Counted from the first letter of the stretch, positions 21,391-31,871 are shown. The stretch is DNA of 37,317 bases from Schoenoplectus triqueter (GCA_964058805.1 CAXKVV010001049.1:1-37317), one strand, 5' to 3'. Notes: generated from the sequence alone by a model not told the origin. Made by a program: numbers and translations.

Positions 21391-22290
21391 GGTGGGCATC
21401 ACAATTTAGTCCGTGGTCCGGTGAACCTGTTCGGATCTGTTTCGGTCCGACGTTAATTCAGGCTCAGTTAATGAACGGGTAGAGCCGGACTGGGCCATCC
21501 TACGGACCGAGACGGATACAGATTTGAAGTTAGGTCCGTCCATCCGGTCCGGAGTAATTATATATATATATATAATATTTATATTTATACTTATTTTATA
21601 TATATTTATATATATTATATATCAATATATTTTAAAAATTATGTAGAATATTAATATAACACTAATATCATTTAAATTATATTAAGCATTTAGTTATGAT
21701 ATTATCATATGCATAGAAACACTAATATTTTTAAAATTTATAAATATGAACAATGTAATTCAATAGACATCTTAGTAACTTTTTAGTCATATCTTTTAAC
21801 TCAAAAATCCAATCAATACAAAATTAATTTCTCTAAAACCATTACAATTATTTCTATCATTTTTATATTTTGATTTATTTCAAAAATATAACATATCAAT
21901 CTCAAAAAATTATATTATAAAGGTTAGCTGCTGAAAATTTTTAGACCTTTAAATACTTTTTTAATCATAATTTTGTTCTGAAAAATCATATTAAGATGAA
22001 ATAAGATTCTGTAAATTCATAACAATAAAATCTACAACTTTTATATTTTAAGTTTTCTCAAATTCATAATCTAAGATGCTAAAAAAATATATTTCTCAGC
22101 CGATTTTAAAAAACTGCACTACATAACAGATCTGAACGGGACGGGCCAGAAAAACTTGGCCCGTGAGCAGGACGGACCGGAATTTTCAGGCCCGGAGGTA
22201 TAGACCGAGCATGATGGATATGTGATTTTGATAGACGGACCGGATCACGAGGTTGATATTTTACCCGCCTACCCGGCCCATTGCCATCTC
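21391..22290. mobile_element. hAT-like non-autonomous element, 900 bp
   Basis: Perfect 8-bp direct repeats TACAACTA flank it (21383-21390 and 22291-22298). An 8-bp target duplication is the hAT hallmark. The right end in complement reads GAGATGGCAATGGGCCGGG, typical of a dispersed plant hAT-like family. The left end GGTGGGCATCACAA is only a loose match. About 150 bp at each end are GC-rich with many CCGGTCC/GGACCGG words, while the centre is extremely AT-rich and non-coding. No transposase. Confidence 0.72.
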
Positions 22291-22298
22291 TACAACTA

Positions 22299-23640
22299 GG
22301 CAACTAAGTTTCTCACAAAAAAATATATATATATACTGGAAGTAAATTAAAATTGCCCCCGAAACTTTTCCATTGCTGCCCCTAAAAAAAGATGCAAATT
22401 TTGTTCCAGACTAATTTTTCCCACCGGGCGAGTAAATTGAATTTGCAATACGGTACGATTTTAACGGAAATAAAATGATTAAAATTCATTTTATTTGCTA
22501 ACTGTTAATTATCGTGAAATTTGACCGTTAACATATTATGAACAATTTGAAAGGTCCAAAATAATAAAAAAAAAATCAAGTTCTGATCTACAACTTGATT
22601 GGCAGATCATCTAATCTAAAAAAGAATCCAAAATCAACAGAAAAAATATTTATGATTGCAAAACTAAAATCATTTTTATCATGTTCAATCATCCAATTAA
22701 TACTTTTTGTTTGTATTTTTTTTTATGTAATGTGACAATGTTGTAGTATTAAATATGTTATGTATTTAAGTATTGTATAATTATTATAGTTACATTGTTT
22801 TTCATTATTTCGGTAGCTTACGGATCCGAAAACTGGAACAGACAGGATGATTTTCTTTAATTAATTATTCTGACGTTACGTGCTTATAGTTTTATCCTAT
22901 GATGAGTTAGTTGTATGTTATTTGGTGTATGATGACCAGAAAGACAGAAATGATATATTGGGTATTTAATGCTGGAGCAATAATAGCAGTATAGCGCCTT
23001 TAATTTATAAAATTGTAACTTCTGATTCGCATATGTGCAGTAAATCTAAAGAAAACAATAAGTACAGTGATGAATATAATAAACACTGCTCTCGTAAATC
23101 AATCAATATGATGTCAGCTTATCATCACTCAACTAGAAGCTCTCTACAAACTATACCTTATACATTGGGAATTTCCAGAGTGGACAACGATTGTACTAAG
23201 GGAACTCACTTCACATAAGGCAAGGCATGCTATAATACCAAAATACTTCCTCCATAATGACCTTATCAAAATATCATATTGAATCATATGTTCCATTCCC
23301 AGTATACACAAAAGCATAATTTTTTTACCCTAGGTAAAAAAGTTGCATTGCTTTGAGAGTTTGAGGTAGTCAAAGTGCCAAACAATAAAAAAAAAATGAG
23401 AAAGACCAGTTCAAACTTTGGTTTGGGGCCACATTGGCTGACACAAAAATGCCATTGCCTCTGCCTTTACAGAAAAAAGGCAAGAAGACGCCACAGCATG
23501 CGCGAGCTTGGGGGCTCTCAACATGCTTGCATTGCAATGCAACATTTGCAATGGTACAGAATAAAGTTTTAGTCCTTGGACCGATCTCTGTTCCTTTTTC
23601 CTCTTTAATTCCCTGAACCCTTTGATAGCTCAGTAACCAG
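22299..23640. other. Intergenic; promoter-like DNA toward its right end
   Basis: AT-rich to about 23370. 23390-23640 is GC-richer, with a TGCCTTT...AAAGGCA mini-hairpin and a GCATGCGCG word, leading into a TATA box at 23645. It has no family-bearing frame. Confidence 0.45.
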
Positions 23641-23644
23641 TACT

Positions 23645-23650
23645 ATATAT
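23645..23650 (+). promoter_or_regulatory. TATA box of hairpin transcription unit
   Basis: TATATAT in the setting ACTATATATTCTCCGCTCAC, followed about 30 bp later by a leader-like CAACAATTTCTCTTGG. It supports a transcript starting near 23675; this is inference. Confidence 0.4.
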
Positions 23651-23817
23651 TCTCCGCTCACAACAATTTCTCTTGGCCTTTTCTCATTTTGTTTTGTCTT
23701 TCTTCTCCTACTGTACTTTAGGCATTTAGCTATGGTGGAAATAGGTCTCTGTAGATGTCAACAAATCATTCCAAGAGGTGCTTTGGAGTTGGAAGGAGAA
23801 GGCAGAGCAAAACCTTA

Positions 23818-24002
23818 GCAGATCTTGTTCAAAGGGTTTGAAGATATAGCTTCTACATCCAAAGACTTAATCAACCATTGGAAATAAAATTTTGTTTGGG
23901 TTTAATTGGAGATGTGCATATCTGCTCATATCAATTCAATGGTTGATTGGGTCTTTGGACAGAGACGACAGCTACCAAAAACCCTTTGAACAGGAACTTG
24001 TT
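23818..24002 (+). ncRNA. Candidate miRNA-type stem-loop
   Basis: Two arms of about 65 bases, 23819-23883 and 23935-24000, are inverted complements with bulges. TTGTTCAAAGGGTTT pairs with AAACCCTTTGAACAG. Further in, TAGCT pairs with AGCTA. TCCAAAGAC pairs with GTCTTTGGA. Nearest the loop, AATCAACCATTG pairs with CAATGGTTGATT. The loop is about 50 bases and can form a small inner hairpin (AATTG...CAATT). A TATA box lies 170 bp upstream. Unlike the foldback MITEs it has no terminal repeats, no TA flanks and near-normal composition, which suits a MIR-type gene. No mature sequence matches a miRNA I know. The frame 23892-24281 across the 3' arm has no family features. Confidence 0.45.
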
Positions 24003-26600
24003 TTGGTTGAGTGGCTGTTAAAATGGGGATTGAGCAAAATGGTCCGAAATGTACTTTGCGATTTGTACTTTCTTTCCTTCTTTATAGCTCTCTTTAGTCT
24101 CTTTCCTGTTTGTTTTTTCCCTCCTGTGTTGTTATTTGGGCATGATTGTAGTTTGTTCTCCTATATTATATATATGGTGAGCACTACAGTTTCTGATTTC
24201 TATAATAGCATTCTAAAGTTGTCAGTTAATCATAAAATATATATATATGCTTGGTTTGTCGTCTTGATATTAAGGTGTTAGCGATGCCAATTAGGCACTT
24301 TTTGTGTAATTTTGAATAACAACTTCACTCAATTTTCATTTTCATAGATCTTTTTTCTGGTGATGTCATAGTGTAACATCAGCCAATACACTTGTAAGTA
24401 TATGAACTTTTAAGAGAAATAGGCGCCAGAGCCCTGGAAGCACAAGTAACTAGCCTAACTAAAAGAAGTGTCTTCGACCATTACCTCCAGCTGGTTCACC
24501 TCTGGTACATTAGATTTATATCAAACTCAAACTCACCAGCAAAAGCAATGCATGATCACCAATGAAACACACTATCAGGCGCATAATTTGTATTAGTAGA
24601 ACATCAAATGCTCAAACAGTGACTTAACTCGTGAATAAACTAAGTTTGCTCCCACCTTAGTCAAGTTCACAGCAGAACGTAGACGGTAGACTTATCAACA
24701 GCAACTAAGCTAGCTGGTATTGCAGGTGCCACAGTGGCAGCATTTGTTTCTGCCTCTTGTTCTACTATTCCTCGAAGAAATAGTCAAGTTTGCCAGCAGA
24801 ATGTAGAATTCTCAACAGTAACTAAGCTTGCTGGTACTGAGGTGATAAATACATGTATTCACCTCTATAAGCAATCAAAGTGCAACAGTTAGGAAAACCA
24901 TGGGCCTTTTCCTACAGAAACCTAGACCAGAATAAGAAGGGCCTTCTGATTCATCGAGTCCGTATCCTCTATCCTCTGTGATACTCCGCATTGCGGAATG
25001 GGTAACCCAACAAATTCAAACCGTACATTTCCAATCACAGGTAGATTTAAAAGAGGCAAGCAGGTTGTCAATGATTAAGATTTAGGGGGCCGACCACTTC
25101 ACGCGTGAAGTGTGAAGTCAGAATCACCCCCAAAGAACAGAGCACTTCAGAGTACAAATTAAGAGCCATAATATTCCTCCCTGCAACTCAGAGCACAGAG
25201 AACAGTGCACCGTATAAGATGCACTAGGCTTCTAACGACCTTTTGCAACCCTAAATAGGATAGCTGCACTAATGCGCTTTTCTATTTAGTTCAGGAATAA
25301 TAATTTCGCCATCTTTTTATGGGAAAATAAGGATTTCCATTTCGCTAGCTTGCACTCAAGCACGAAGCACAGACAACATTCATGTCAACATCACACTACT
25401 AATCGCATTCCACTAACCAGTGCCAAAAGGCCCAAAACTGGTACCAGTCTACCAGGTACCTTCTTGTTTGGTCACCTTCCCTGTGTATATCCAGATGCTC
25501 CTTACCTTGCTCATATTAAAAAGTACAAGAAGCAAGGTTCCTTGTTCAAAATCAGACTCCCGTTAAATGACACGAAAATCCCAAAAAGCTCGGGTTTACA
25601 TAAATGATCCCGCAAGATAAAAAATAGCACTAGGCTTAATGCAGTAGGAGTACACTCCGATTCCATTTGGGACCGTGCAATTGAAAACGATTGGAAAAGA
25701 GGTCCCCTATAAAGCAAATCAAATTAATCTGGTCCGCTCATTTCAGATCGCACGGTCTGAATTGGGATCAGAGTAGGGCTGCTAATAGACGCTGTTGTCC
25801 ATGGGCAAAATGACAAGCAACGACTGAGTTATATTAATCAGGTCAAATTGTCGAGCTCAAATAGAAAAATGTTAAATGGGCTGTATATGAGTAAATTGCG
25901 ATCAGAAGATGTACTGACAATGGAAACAAGGGAGTTCTGATGAGCGTTGGATCATTTTTTTCTCTTCAGAACGACACACGGTTCGTTTCAGTAAACAACC
26001 GCTGGATGCTATCGAGTATGTGCAGGAATTTTGCTAGGATACTTTAATAATTGTGCGAAATATTGGATTCAATCATCTGAAAATAAAAATATATACCCAT
26101 TTGGACCAAAAATTTTACATCATGTTTACAGAACAATATACTTGCGACTAAAAATTCTCATTTCAAAATAGTCTTTTTATGTTTTATCTCTAAAGCCACA
26201 AGGCCTTATTAGCCGGTGATCCATCAAAATCGGATCGCTGGTGGTTGTCTTTGTGATTCATCATCCATCAAGGTATGTATAATTAAATTGTGATCAAATT
26301 ATGAGCAAATTATGACCAAACTGCGGACAAAATATGAGTTGTATTTGCAATGACAATTTTTTGTGAATTGATTATGATATAGCAAAAAGTATGTAACACA
26401 GGTTCTACAAACGACAACGAACCTTAAACCAGAAAATAAAAATGAACACCACCGAAAATGAACATTAACTACGTTAGCTAGTAAGCCAATATCAATCCAG
26501 CAATTTCAGTCATTATCTTGTCATTGCTATATTCCACAACACCAGTTCAACGAACACCAAAATTGGAACTAAATTGCACAGAGTGCAGAAAATAGAACAC
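24003..26600. other. Intergenic with scraps of coding-like DNA
   Basis: 24658-24728 and 24781-24844 are diverged copies of one sequence. On the minus strand the first reads PAIPASLVAVDKSTVYVLL then stop, in an open frame of 38 codons, so it may be a decayed 3' exon. A perfect 18-bp palindrome lies at 25095-25112. The frame at 25350-25607 is unrecognised. 26040-26600 is AT-rich and precedes the 3' end of the Cgr1-like gene. Confidence 0.4.
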
Positions 26601-26625
26601 AAATCACAAAGCTACTTCTTTACTC

Positions 26626-27195
26626 TTAATTCTTCTTGCCACGTGAGAAAATCTCATCAGGCACAACTTTGAGCAACTTCTTGTTCCTCGACTTGGAAAT
26701 CTTTTTCAGAGTTTTTGGATTTGTGATCTTTTGAAATTTAGTCCCTGATCTTATAATATTCTCTTGCTTCCTCTTCTCCCTCTCCTCTCTTAGTCTCCTC
26801 TTCTCCACCTTATTCGTTCTGATCTCTTCCTTAAGCTCAGCAATCCTCTCCTTGTACAATTGCTTATCCTTGTTCTCCTTTGCACGAAGCCTAAACGACT
26901 TTGGACGGAGCGTCACCGCCTTGGCCGAGGCGCGCTGCGTTCGTGGCTGCTTCCACTTGCGACCAGAGACTCTCCCAGCGATGACACCGTCGAAGGTCGG
27001 TCGGCCGAAGGCGGGTTTGTTCGGATCGTCGGAGGGGATGGCCGCGAGCTTCGACGGGCGCTCGGCGTCGGCAGGGTCCATTTCGTCGAGATCCATCGAT
27101 TGGGCGGCATCGTCAGAAAGTGTTCTCTTACGCTTCTTGTTCTTCTCACCGCCTAGACCCTCGTCCAAGAAGCGGAAATCGAGCGTGGATGCCAT
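26626..27195 (-). CDS. Cgr1/CCDC86-family ribosome-biogenesis protein
   Basis: A 189-residue intronless protein, complete with ATG at 27195 and a stop at 26626. The conserved part starts at residues 74-82, GRVSGRKWK, the Cgr1-family entry motif. It continues through a strongly basic/acidic helical stretch (about 105-147, rich in KE, RLREEREKRKQEN) and ends in the family-type ITNPKTLKKISKSRNKKLL segment (157-175). Basic runs (KNKKRKR near 18-24) suit nuclear or nucleolar import. Family members (yeast Cgr1, animal CCDC86) act in nucleolar processing of large-subunit rRNA. The N-terminal half is acidic and poorly conserved. The gene is divergent from the neighbour starting at 27562, with 366 bp between start codons, so a shared promoter is likely. 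The start is chosen as the first ATG, MASTLDFRFL. Function is inferred from family. Confidence 0.88.
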   Translation of the reverse strand: MASTLDFRFLDEGLGGEKNKKRKRTLSDDAAQSMDLDEMDPADAERPSKLAAIPSDDPNKPAFGRPTFDGVIAGRVSGRKWKQPRTQRASAKAVTLRPKSFRLRAKENKDKQLYKERIAELKEEIRTNKVEKRRLREEREKRKQENIIRSGTKFQKITNPKTLKKISKSRNKKLLKVVPDEIFSRGKKN

Positions 27196-27561
27196 GGCGG
27201 AGGCGTATCGTCAATTCTAGGTTGGGATTTACGAAGTGGGAGAAATAAAGACTCCGCCGTTTATGCAATTTCCAGATCATTTTATGGGGCCCGACTTCAG
27301 TGTCTAATTTATTGAGTCAAGGAGTCCAATCCGATTTCTAGGCCTATAAATGGGCTTTATTTTTAACGGGTTCAGTTAATATCCAACAAGCATTTCTTCA
27401 TTTTTGTCCATTAATAACTGGACCACACTATTTGCTGTTTGTTAGTCAAAAAAAATTTAATTGGTTCGATTGTGCAGAACCCGAGTGGATCTGAAAGAAC
27501 CCCAAATCGCATTGTTTAGGCACGACACCTTCCCAAATTCAAATTTTTGCGAGACCTCAAA
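27196..27561. promoter_or_regulatory. Divergent (bidirectional) promoter region
   Basis: 366 bp separate the start codons of two head-to-head genes. There are GC-richer stretches next to each start and a GGCCTATAAATGGGC segment at 27341-27355. It contains a TATAAAT (27345-27351, plus orientation) and GGCCTA/TGGGCTT words close to the TELO-box/site II type found at plant ribosome-biogenesis genes (TGGGCTTT, 27352-27359). Co-regulation is inference. Confidence 0.5.
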
Positions 27562-28943
27562 ATGGCGGTGACCTCGGACGGAGAAGCATCCGCCGAGTGG
27601 GGGGAGATCTGCGACGACGATGGATTTATCTACAGGAGGCGCCGCTGCGCTGGAGATAAAGCCTCCGTGGCATCCGACGCTGCCGCGGAGGCGCCGGAGT
27701 CGATGGAGGACAGTGAGGCGGAGCTCAGGCGATGGCGTCGTCAGCAGATGCTGAGCTGTCTGAAAAGTCTGCGAGATAAGTATAAAATAGAATTGGATAA
27801 GTGGGAACGGCTCTCTACCACTCTAAATCTGCTCTCAGAGCAAGCGCCGGAGCAGCCTAGAGTGGATTTGAGGTCGAAAAATGTCGATGGGTCTCAATCC
27901 ATGAGACAGTTGGACAATCGAGGCCACCTCCACTCAATTGATGAGCTCTTGATCCAGGTAGGGCTGTCAGGATGGTAAAGATGAATTCTTTACTGATATA
28001 AGGGTTTAGGGCTTCTCTCTAAATTATTTAATGAGAAGAATTTAGCTGGAAATGAGCTCTTCGAAATTGGAAGAAGTATAGTTGCATATTAACCACATCA
28101 ATTTATAATCTGTAGAGTTGATTTCACGTAGATACCACTTTTATGTTCCTGTCTAGATTTTTTTTTTCTTATACTTATTGGTTACTAAATATTGTGCCTT
28201 TAGACTAAAATTGCTGGAGAATCTTACTTGTATAGTTAAGCATACTTCAAGGCATCATCCCTTGGTGGGTACTATGGTTTATTGGTTTAAAGCCTGAATT
28301 ATGTAAAGCCTTGTGGTGTAAGTGTAGCACTTGTGTGAATTTGAACAAAAAAACAGCTTGCTGCATTATAAACATACCTGTAGTTAAACAATTATTTGAT
28401 GTGGCACATCATAAAACCTGTTGACTGTCGAGGATAATGACATTTTAGGCTGTGCTTCTGAGCAGGTGGAGAGTGGGTGAGGGAGTGGAAGGGGAAGAGA
28501 AAGGGGAAAAAATAGTTCGTCACCTTGCTCCCAAATTGGAGGAGGTGAGAGAGGGAGTGAGAGGGTAACGGGAGAGTCGATAGTTGAATATTGACGAAAT
28601 CGTTGACCCCCAAATTGGGGGGTTAGGATTATAACCCTCTCCTCTTTCTTCCTATTTTCCATTCTATAGCACTCCTTTCTTCCATCTACTCGAGCACAGC
28701 CTTTGGGTGTATATGCTTCAGAACCTATATGGAAAAATAGATGATATAGAAGAGACTAATGATTAAGTTGCTTGTATGGAAGTGTAGGTGGAGTGCCAAG
28801 AAGCTATATTCAGGAAGATAGAAGAAATTTGTTCTGAAGTTGATGTACTTTGTGAAGAAAAAGAAGAAAATTTGGCAAATTTGCTAGTTGAGCTGCCAAT
28901 TTGGTCCAGTCCAAGGACCTTGCTAAAATCACTGTCAGACTAG
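27562..28943 (+). CDS. Conserved-looking coiled-coil protein of unknown function, 2 exons
   Basis: Exon 1 is 27562-27957 (132 codons) and exon 2 is 28788-28943 (51 codons plus TAG), 183 residues in all. The intron is phase 0, between CAG|GTAGGG and TGTAG|GTGGAG, and joins LLIQ to VECQE in frame. The start is the ATG in CTCAAAATGGCG, a good plant context. Exon 1 codes for EWGEICDDDGFIYRRRR near residues 12-28, then an acidic linker. A helical segment follows at about 50-85 (ELRRWRRQQMLSCLKSLRDK, then KIELDKWERL). Exon 2 is a second probable coiled coil (EAIFRKIEEICSEVDVLCEE) ending LPIWSSPRTLLKSLSD. No signal peptide or membrane segment. I do not recognise the family. The intron carries a MITE. 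GC-rich exon 1 and clean splice sites make it very likely a real gene. Confidence 0.78.
28448..28701. mobile_element. MITE in intron 1 of the coiled-coil gene, 254 bp
   Basis: The left end GGCTGTGCTTCTGAGCAGG and the right end, in complement, GGCTGTGCTCGAGTAG are inverted repeats, and purine-rich text continues on the left arm. Flanking triplets are TTA and TTT, near the TTA/TAA duplications of PIF/Harbinger MITEs. The minus-strand frames here (28384-28662) only reflect its purine/pyrimidine strand bias. Confidence 0.65.
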
Positions 28944-30085
28944 GTGTGCTTTTTGATTTCCCTTTATATTTACTGTTATTAACACTAGTTTAAGTAGAAT
29001 TAGGAATGTGTATGTGCTATATGGAGTCAATGTTGAGGTGAGCAACTGGGTATGAATTGTTACTTAATTTGCATTTTGAAGTTCTTCAATGAGTCAGAGT
29101 GGTTGCATGCTTTTATGTTCCCGGAAATTTGTAAGCTGTGTCCCTCTATTGAAGTAGTCGAGAAAATGTTCCCTTTCCTCTAATATCATTCACTATATGG
29201 ATTTTCTGGGCCACTAAACACCATAAAATTTACCACCCTCTGTGAATATAGTCACTGTTGTGTTGGGAGAGCTAGCACATTGACCACTGAAGGGGAACTG
29301 GAGATGTAACTGGAGTAAGAGGCCAACAATGGTGAAATATTTTCTATCAGAGGTCGTATCAGCTTGATACTTCTATTGGACTGGGGGTGATTTCTAGATT
29401 TTCTTTGTACCGTACGCAAATCACCCCTGATATGGAGTTGAAAATGTATTTAGTTGTTGCTGTTATCATTGTAATATGTTTAGTTAGTGTGAACTTCATG
29501 TGTGCCCATCAATGGCGAAGTTTTTAAGAGGCTGGAATTGTGATTTTACATATTGTTCTTTATTTATGTGCCATACTTTTAAAATATGGACGTAAAACGT
29601 GTGAAGTTATACCTGCTTCTGTTACTATCTTTTCCTGCTGCATTGGAGGTGGAGTAAACAAGCATATAAACTGGATGACCATTATAATGAACAGATCATT
29701 TTTTTTTTTAAGTAAATGCCTAGATGTGTCAGGTTTATTTTAAATGAGATTTTGGTGATAAACGAGTATCTAGTAGTAATACATACTGAAATATAGACTA
29801 ACAGTCTCAGGTCCTTTTGACTCCTTTCATTTATATGCATTCTTATTGAAAACATGGCAAAGGAAATAAGAATAAAGGAATTAAACCCGCCTCATTTGCT
29901 ATGTCAAAATATTACCAGGGGAAGGAGGCATCTGGAGCAAGCTTGTCGTCAAATCCATCCGCTCTGATAGAAATTTCATGTGTGAGGTTCGCACGCAGAA
30001 TTGTCGGAATTTAAATTTTCCTTCGGTGGATTTTTTTGTTTATATAATTTTGTGGCAAGTTCATAAAATTCTGGATGAAATTAAA
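28944..30085. other. 3' flank of coiled-coil gene, no further gene seen
   Basis: It probably begins with the 3' UTR. Composition is moderately AT-rich. The frame 29540-29743 has no family features. I see no further exon in frame with the upstream gene. Confidence 0.45.
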
Positions 30086-30236
30086 AGCATTTCTATTTTA
30101 TTATGGCTGCCCTTTTTAGATGCTTTATATGGCTGACTCAATTTTTCTAGAACCGAAGAGCTCATTATATTCCCCCTTCCATAATTAACAAAGAAAATTA
30201 AGTTTAAAACAGAAAAGAGCTAAGAAAAATTAAGAC
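30086..30236. repeat. Copy 1 of ~150-bp IDH 3'-flank repeat
   Basis: Matches 32801-32962 over about 150 bp with few changes: AGCATTTCTATTT, TTAGATGCTTTATA.GGCTGA, GAACCGAAGAGC, TCCATAATTAAC and GAAAATTAAGTT occur in both in the same order. Copy 2 lies just beyond the IDH stop codon, so copy 1 looks like a duplicated piece of IDH 3' flank. Confidence 0.85.
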
Positions 30237-30396
30237 TTTGATCAGATGTTACAAGCAGTTAATCACGATTTTAGCAGATTTAATCGTGTGATATAGGAAG
30301 GCTGTCTCTATCCAAAGACCTTCGGATAGGTTCTAAATCCCACGGAAAATAATAAATATGTACTATTTGCTGGGTTTTTTTTTTTCTAGCATTTAA

Positions 30397-30760
30397 GGGA
30401 AGAGATTACTTAACAATGGTTATCTTGACAATTGATTTTCAAATAAATATAAAAAAAAATCTTAAAAATAGAAAAAATCTAATGAATATGTTCTTCTACT
30501 TATAGATTGATGGTAATTCAAATTTCATGTAATTTCATTATCGTTTGATAGTCCATCAAAGAACGTCAAATTATAACCGTTGTAAATTGTATAAAATTTT
30601 GATGGTCCTTGATAGAATATCAAATGATAATGAAATTGCATGAAATTTGAATCATCGTCAATCTATAAGTATAAAAATATATTCATAATATTTTTTCTAT
30701 TTTAAATTTTTTTTAGTATTTATTTGAAAATTGTCAAGATTATCAAAATAACCCTTTCCT
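30397..30760. mobile_element. Complete PIF/Harbinger-like MITE F, 364 bp
   Basis: TAA triplets flank it on both sides (30394-30396 and 30761-30763). Inverted ends are GGGAAGAGATTAC and, in complement, AGGAAAGGGTTATT. Inside these, both arms share ATCTTGACAATT and TTTTCAAATAAATA. The centre carries further inverted text (CATGTAATTTCATTATC versus GATAATGAAATTGCATG), so it folds almost fully. Other copies are at 20241-21058 and about 8560-8761. No coding capacity. Confidence 0.85.
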
Positions 30761-30905
30761 TAAAGGTGTTGGGATTTGGGCATTCTTCTTCTCGAGATAT
30801 TAGTTGGGACTTCAGGAGCAAATAATAAATTTATACTATTTGCTGGGTTTTCTCTAGTAACATTAAAGAGTTCATTTAAATGGTCCAATTGAACAAGGTA
30901 AAACT

Positions 30906-30938
30906 CCTACGGGTAATTATCAAAAAAAAAAAAAAAAA
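30906..30938 (+). mobile_element. Tiny poly(A) retro-insertion with 14-bp target duplication
   Basis: AACAAGGTAAAACT occurs at 30892-30905 and again at 30939-30952. Between them are only CCTACGGGTAATTATC plus an A tract of about 17-19 bases. Target duplication and 3' poly(A) are the marks of LINE-machinery retroposition. The insert would be the extreme 3' end of a SINE, LINE or mRNA. The exact border within the A tract is ambiguous by two bases. Confidence 0.75.
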
Positions 30939-31092
30939 AACAAGGTAAAACTGAATAACCGCAAAATCAATCTAACGGCTCAGCCAACGAATTACATTAA
31001 TCCTAAAGGCAGATAGAGCTTTCAGTATTATTTTCAATCTCCGGAGTGAGGATGTATCAACCCCCTCCTTCTCTAGCATGTAATTATTTAAA

Positions 31093-31523
31093 TCTATATT
31101 ATTATATAAAGTCCATTTTTTATTATACCCATTTTATCCCTCAATTAGATGGATAATATTATTTTTGGTTGATCGAACGTATGTGATCGCGTCATTTAAT
31201 CCACTCTTTCTCTCCATTTATTTTCCTTATATATTATTATTTCCATAATATTATTTTTTTATTTAGGAACTTTATGCATATTTAGTAAAAAATTAATGGT
31301 GATAATATATGTTAGAATAATTTACTTTTCTTGCCATAAAAATCATGAATCATTAACTCATATTGTGCAAAAATCTCATCTAAGATTAAATATAGTCTTT
31401 ATTATAGGTTTTTTCTATAATTTGGTAAATTTATAATTTAATATTAGATAAATGTGATTTTTTTTATAATGTTTTAATGTTTAAATAAAAAAAATCTGCT
31501 ACAACGCGTGGATATATAGCTAG
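31093..31523 (+). mobile_element. Non-autonomous Helitron, 431 bp
   Basis: It starts TCTATATTATTATATAAAG and ends GCTACAACGCGTGGATATAT then AGCTAG, inserted between host A (31092) and T (31524). This fits Helitron rules: 5' TC, 3' CTRR, insertion at AT, no target duplication. The ACGCGTGG region matches the usual subterminal hairpin position, but the hairpin is decayed. The interior is AT-rich and non-coding. Confidence 0.75.
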
Positions 31524-31818
31524 TTTTAAATAAAGTAGGTAAAAACCTACTTCAAAAAAAACGCTTAGTATTTTGTTATGAAGTATAACGACATTGAAGC
31601 ATTAACAAAATGAAGAATAAATCCGAAACTCGAGTATAGTAGTAGATACTAGAGAGTAGTACAGCAAATTCCAAAGACTCAAAGAGGTTCATTGTTGGGC
31701 CGGTATTGCTCCAAAATCAGAAATAAACTAAGGCCCAAAATCTCATAGGCCTGCTACTGCAAGACGAGTAGGTGCCTGTCCGGTTCTCTATTATGCTACC
31801 ACTACCAGCGTTTCGTTA

Positions 31819-31829
31819 GTCCCACATTC
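31819..31829 (+). promoter_or_regulatory. snRNA upstream sequence element (USE)
   Basis: GTCCCACATTC is one base from the plant snRNA consensus RTCCCACATCG. It lies 34 bp before the TATA box. This is the RNA polymerase II spacing; the polymerase III type is about one helical turn shorter. Confidence 0.85.
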
Positions 31830-31863
31830 CCAAATTAACGCGAGAGAAGTCGCTGGAGGTACT

Positions 31864-31871
31864 TATAAATA
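31864..31871 (+). promoter_or_regulatory. U1 snRNA TATA box
   Basis: TATAAATA lies 32 bp before the first U1 base, as expected for a plant snRNA promoter. Confidence 0.85.

Noticed and set aside
23845..23985. Hairpin arms loosely resemble miR319/miR159 (TTGGAC and AGCT on the 3' arm).
   Set aside because: Only two short words agree and the middle of the mature sequence differs, so I did not assign a known miRNA family.
25350..25607. 85-codon frame.
   Set aside because: No recognisable domain and no splice or promoter context; kept only as part of the intergenic note.
26852..27220. Long frames opposite the Cgr1-like gene.
   Set aside because: Shadows of the GC-rich coding strand, with no start context or family features.
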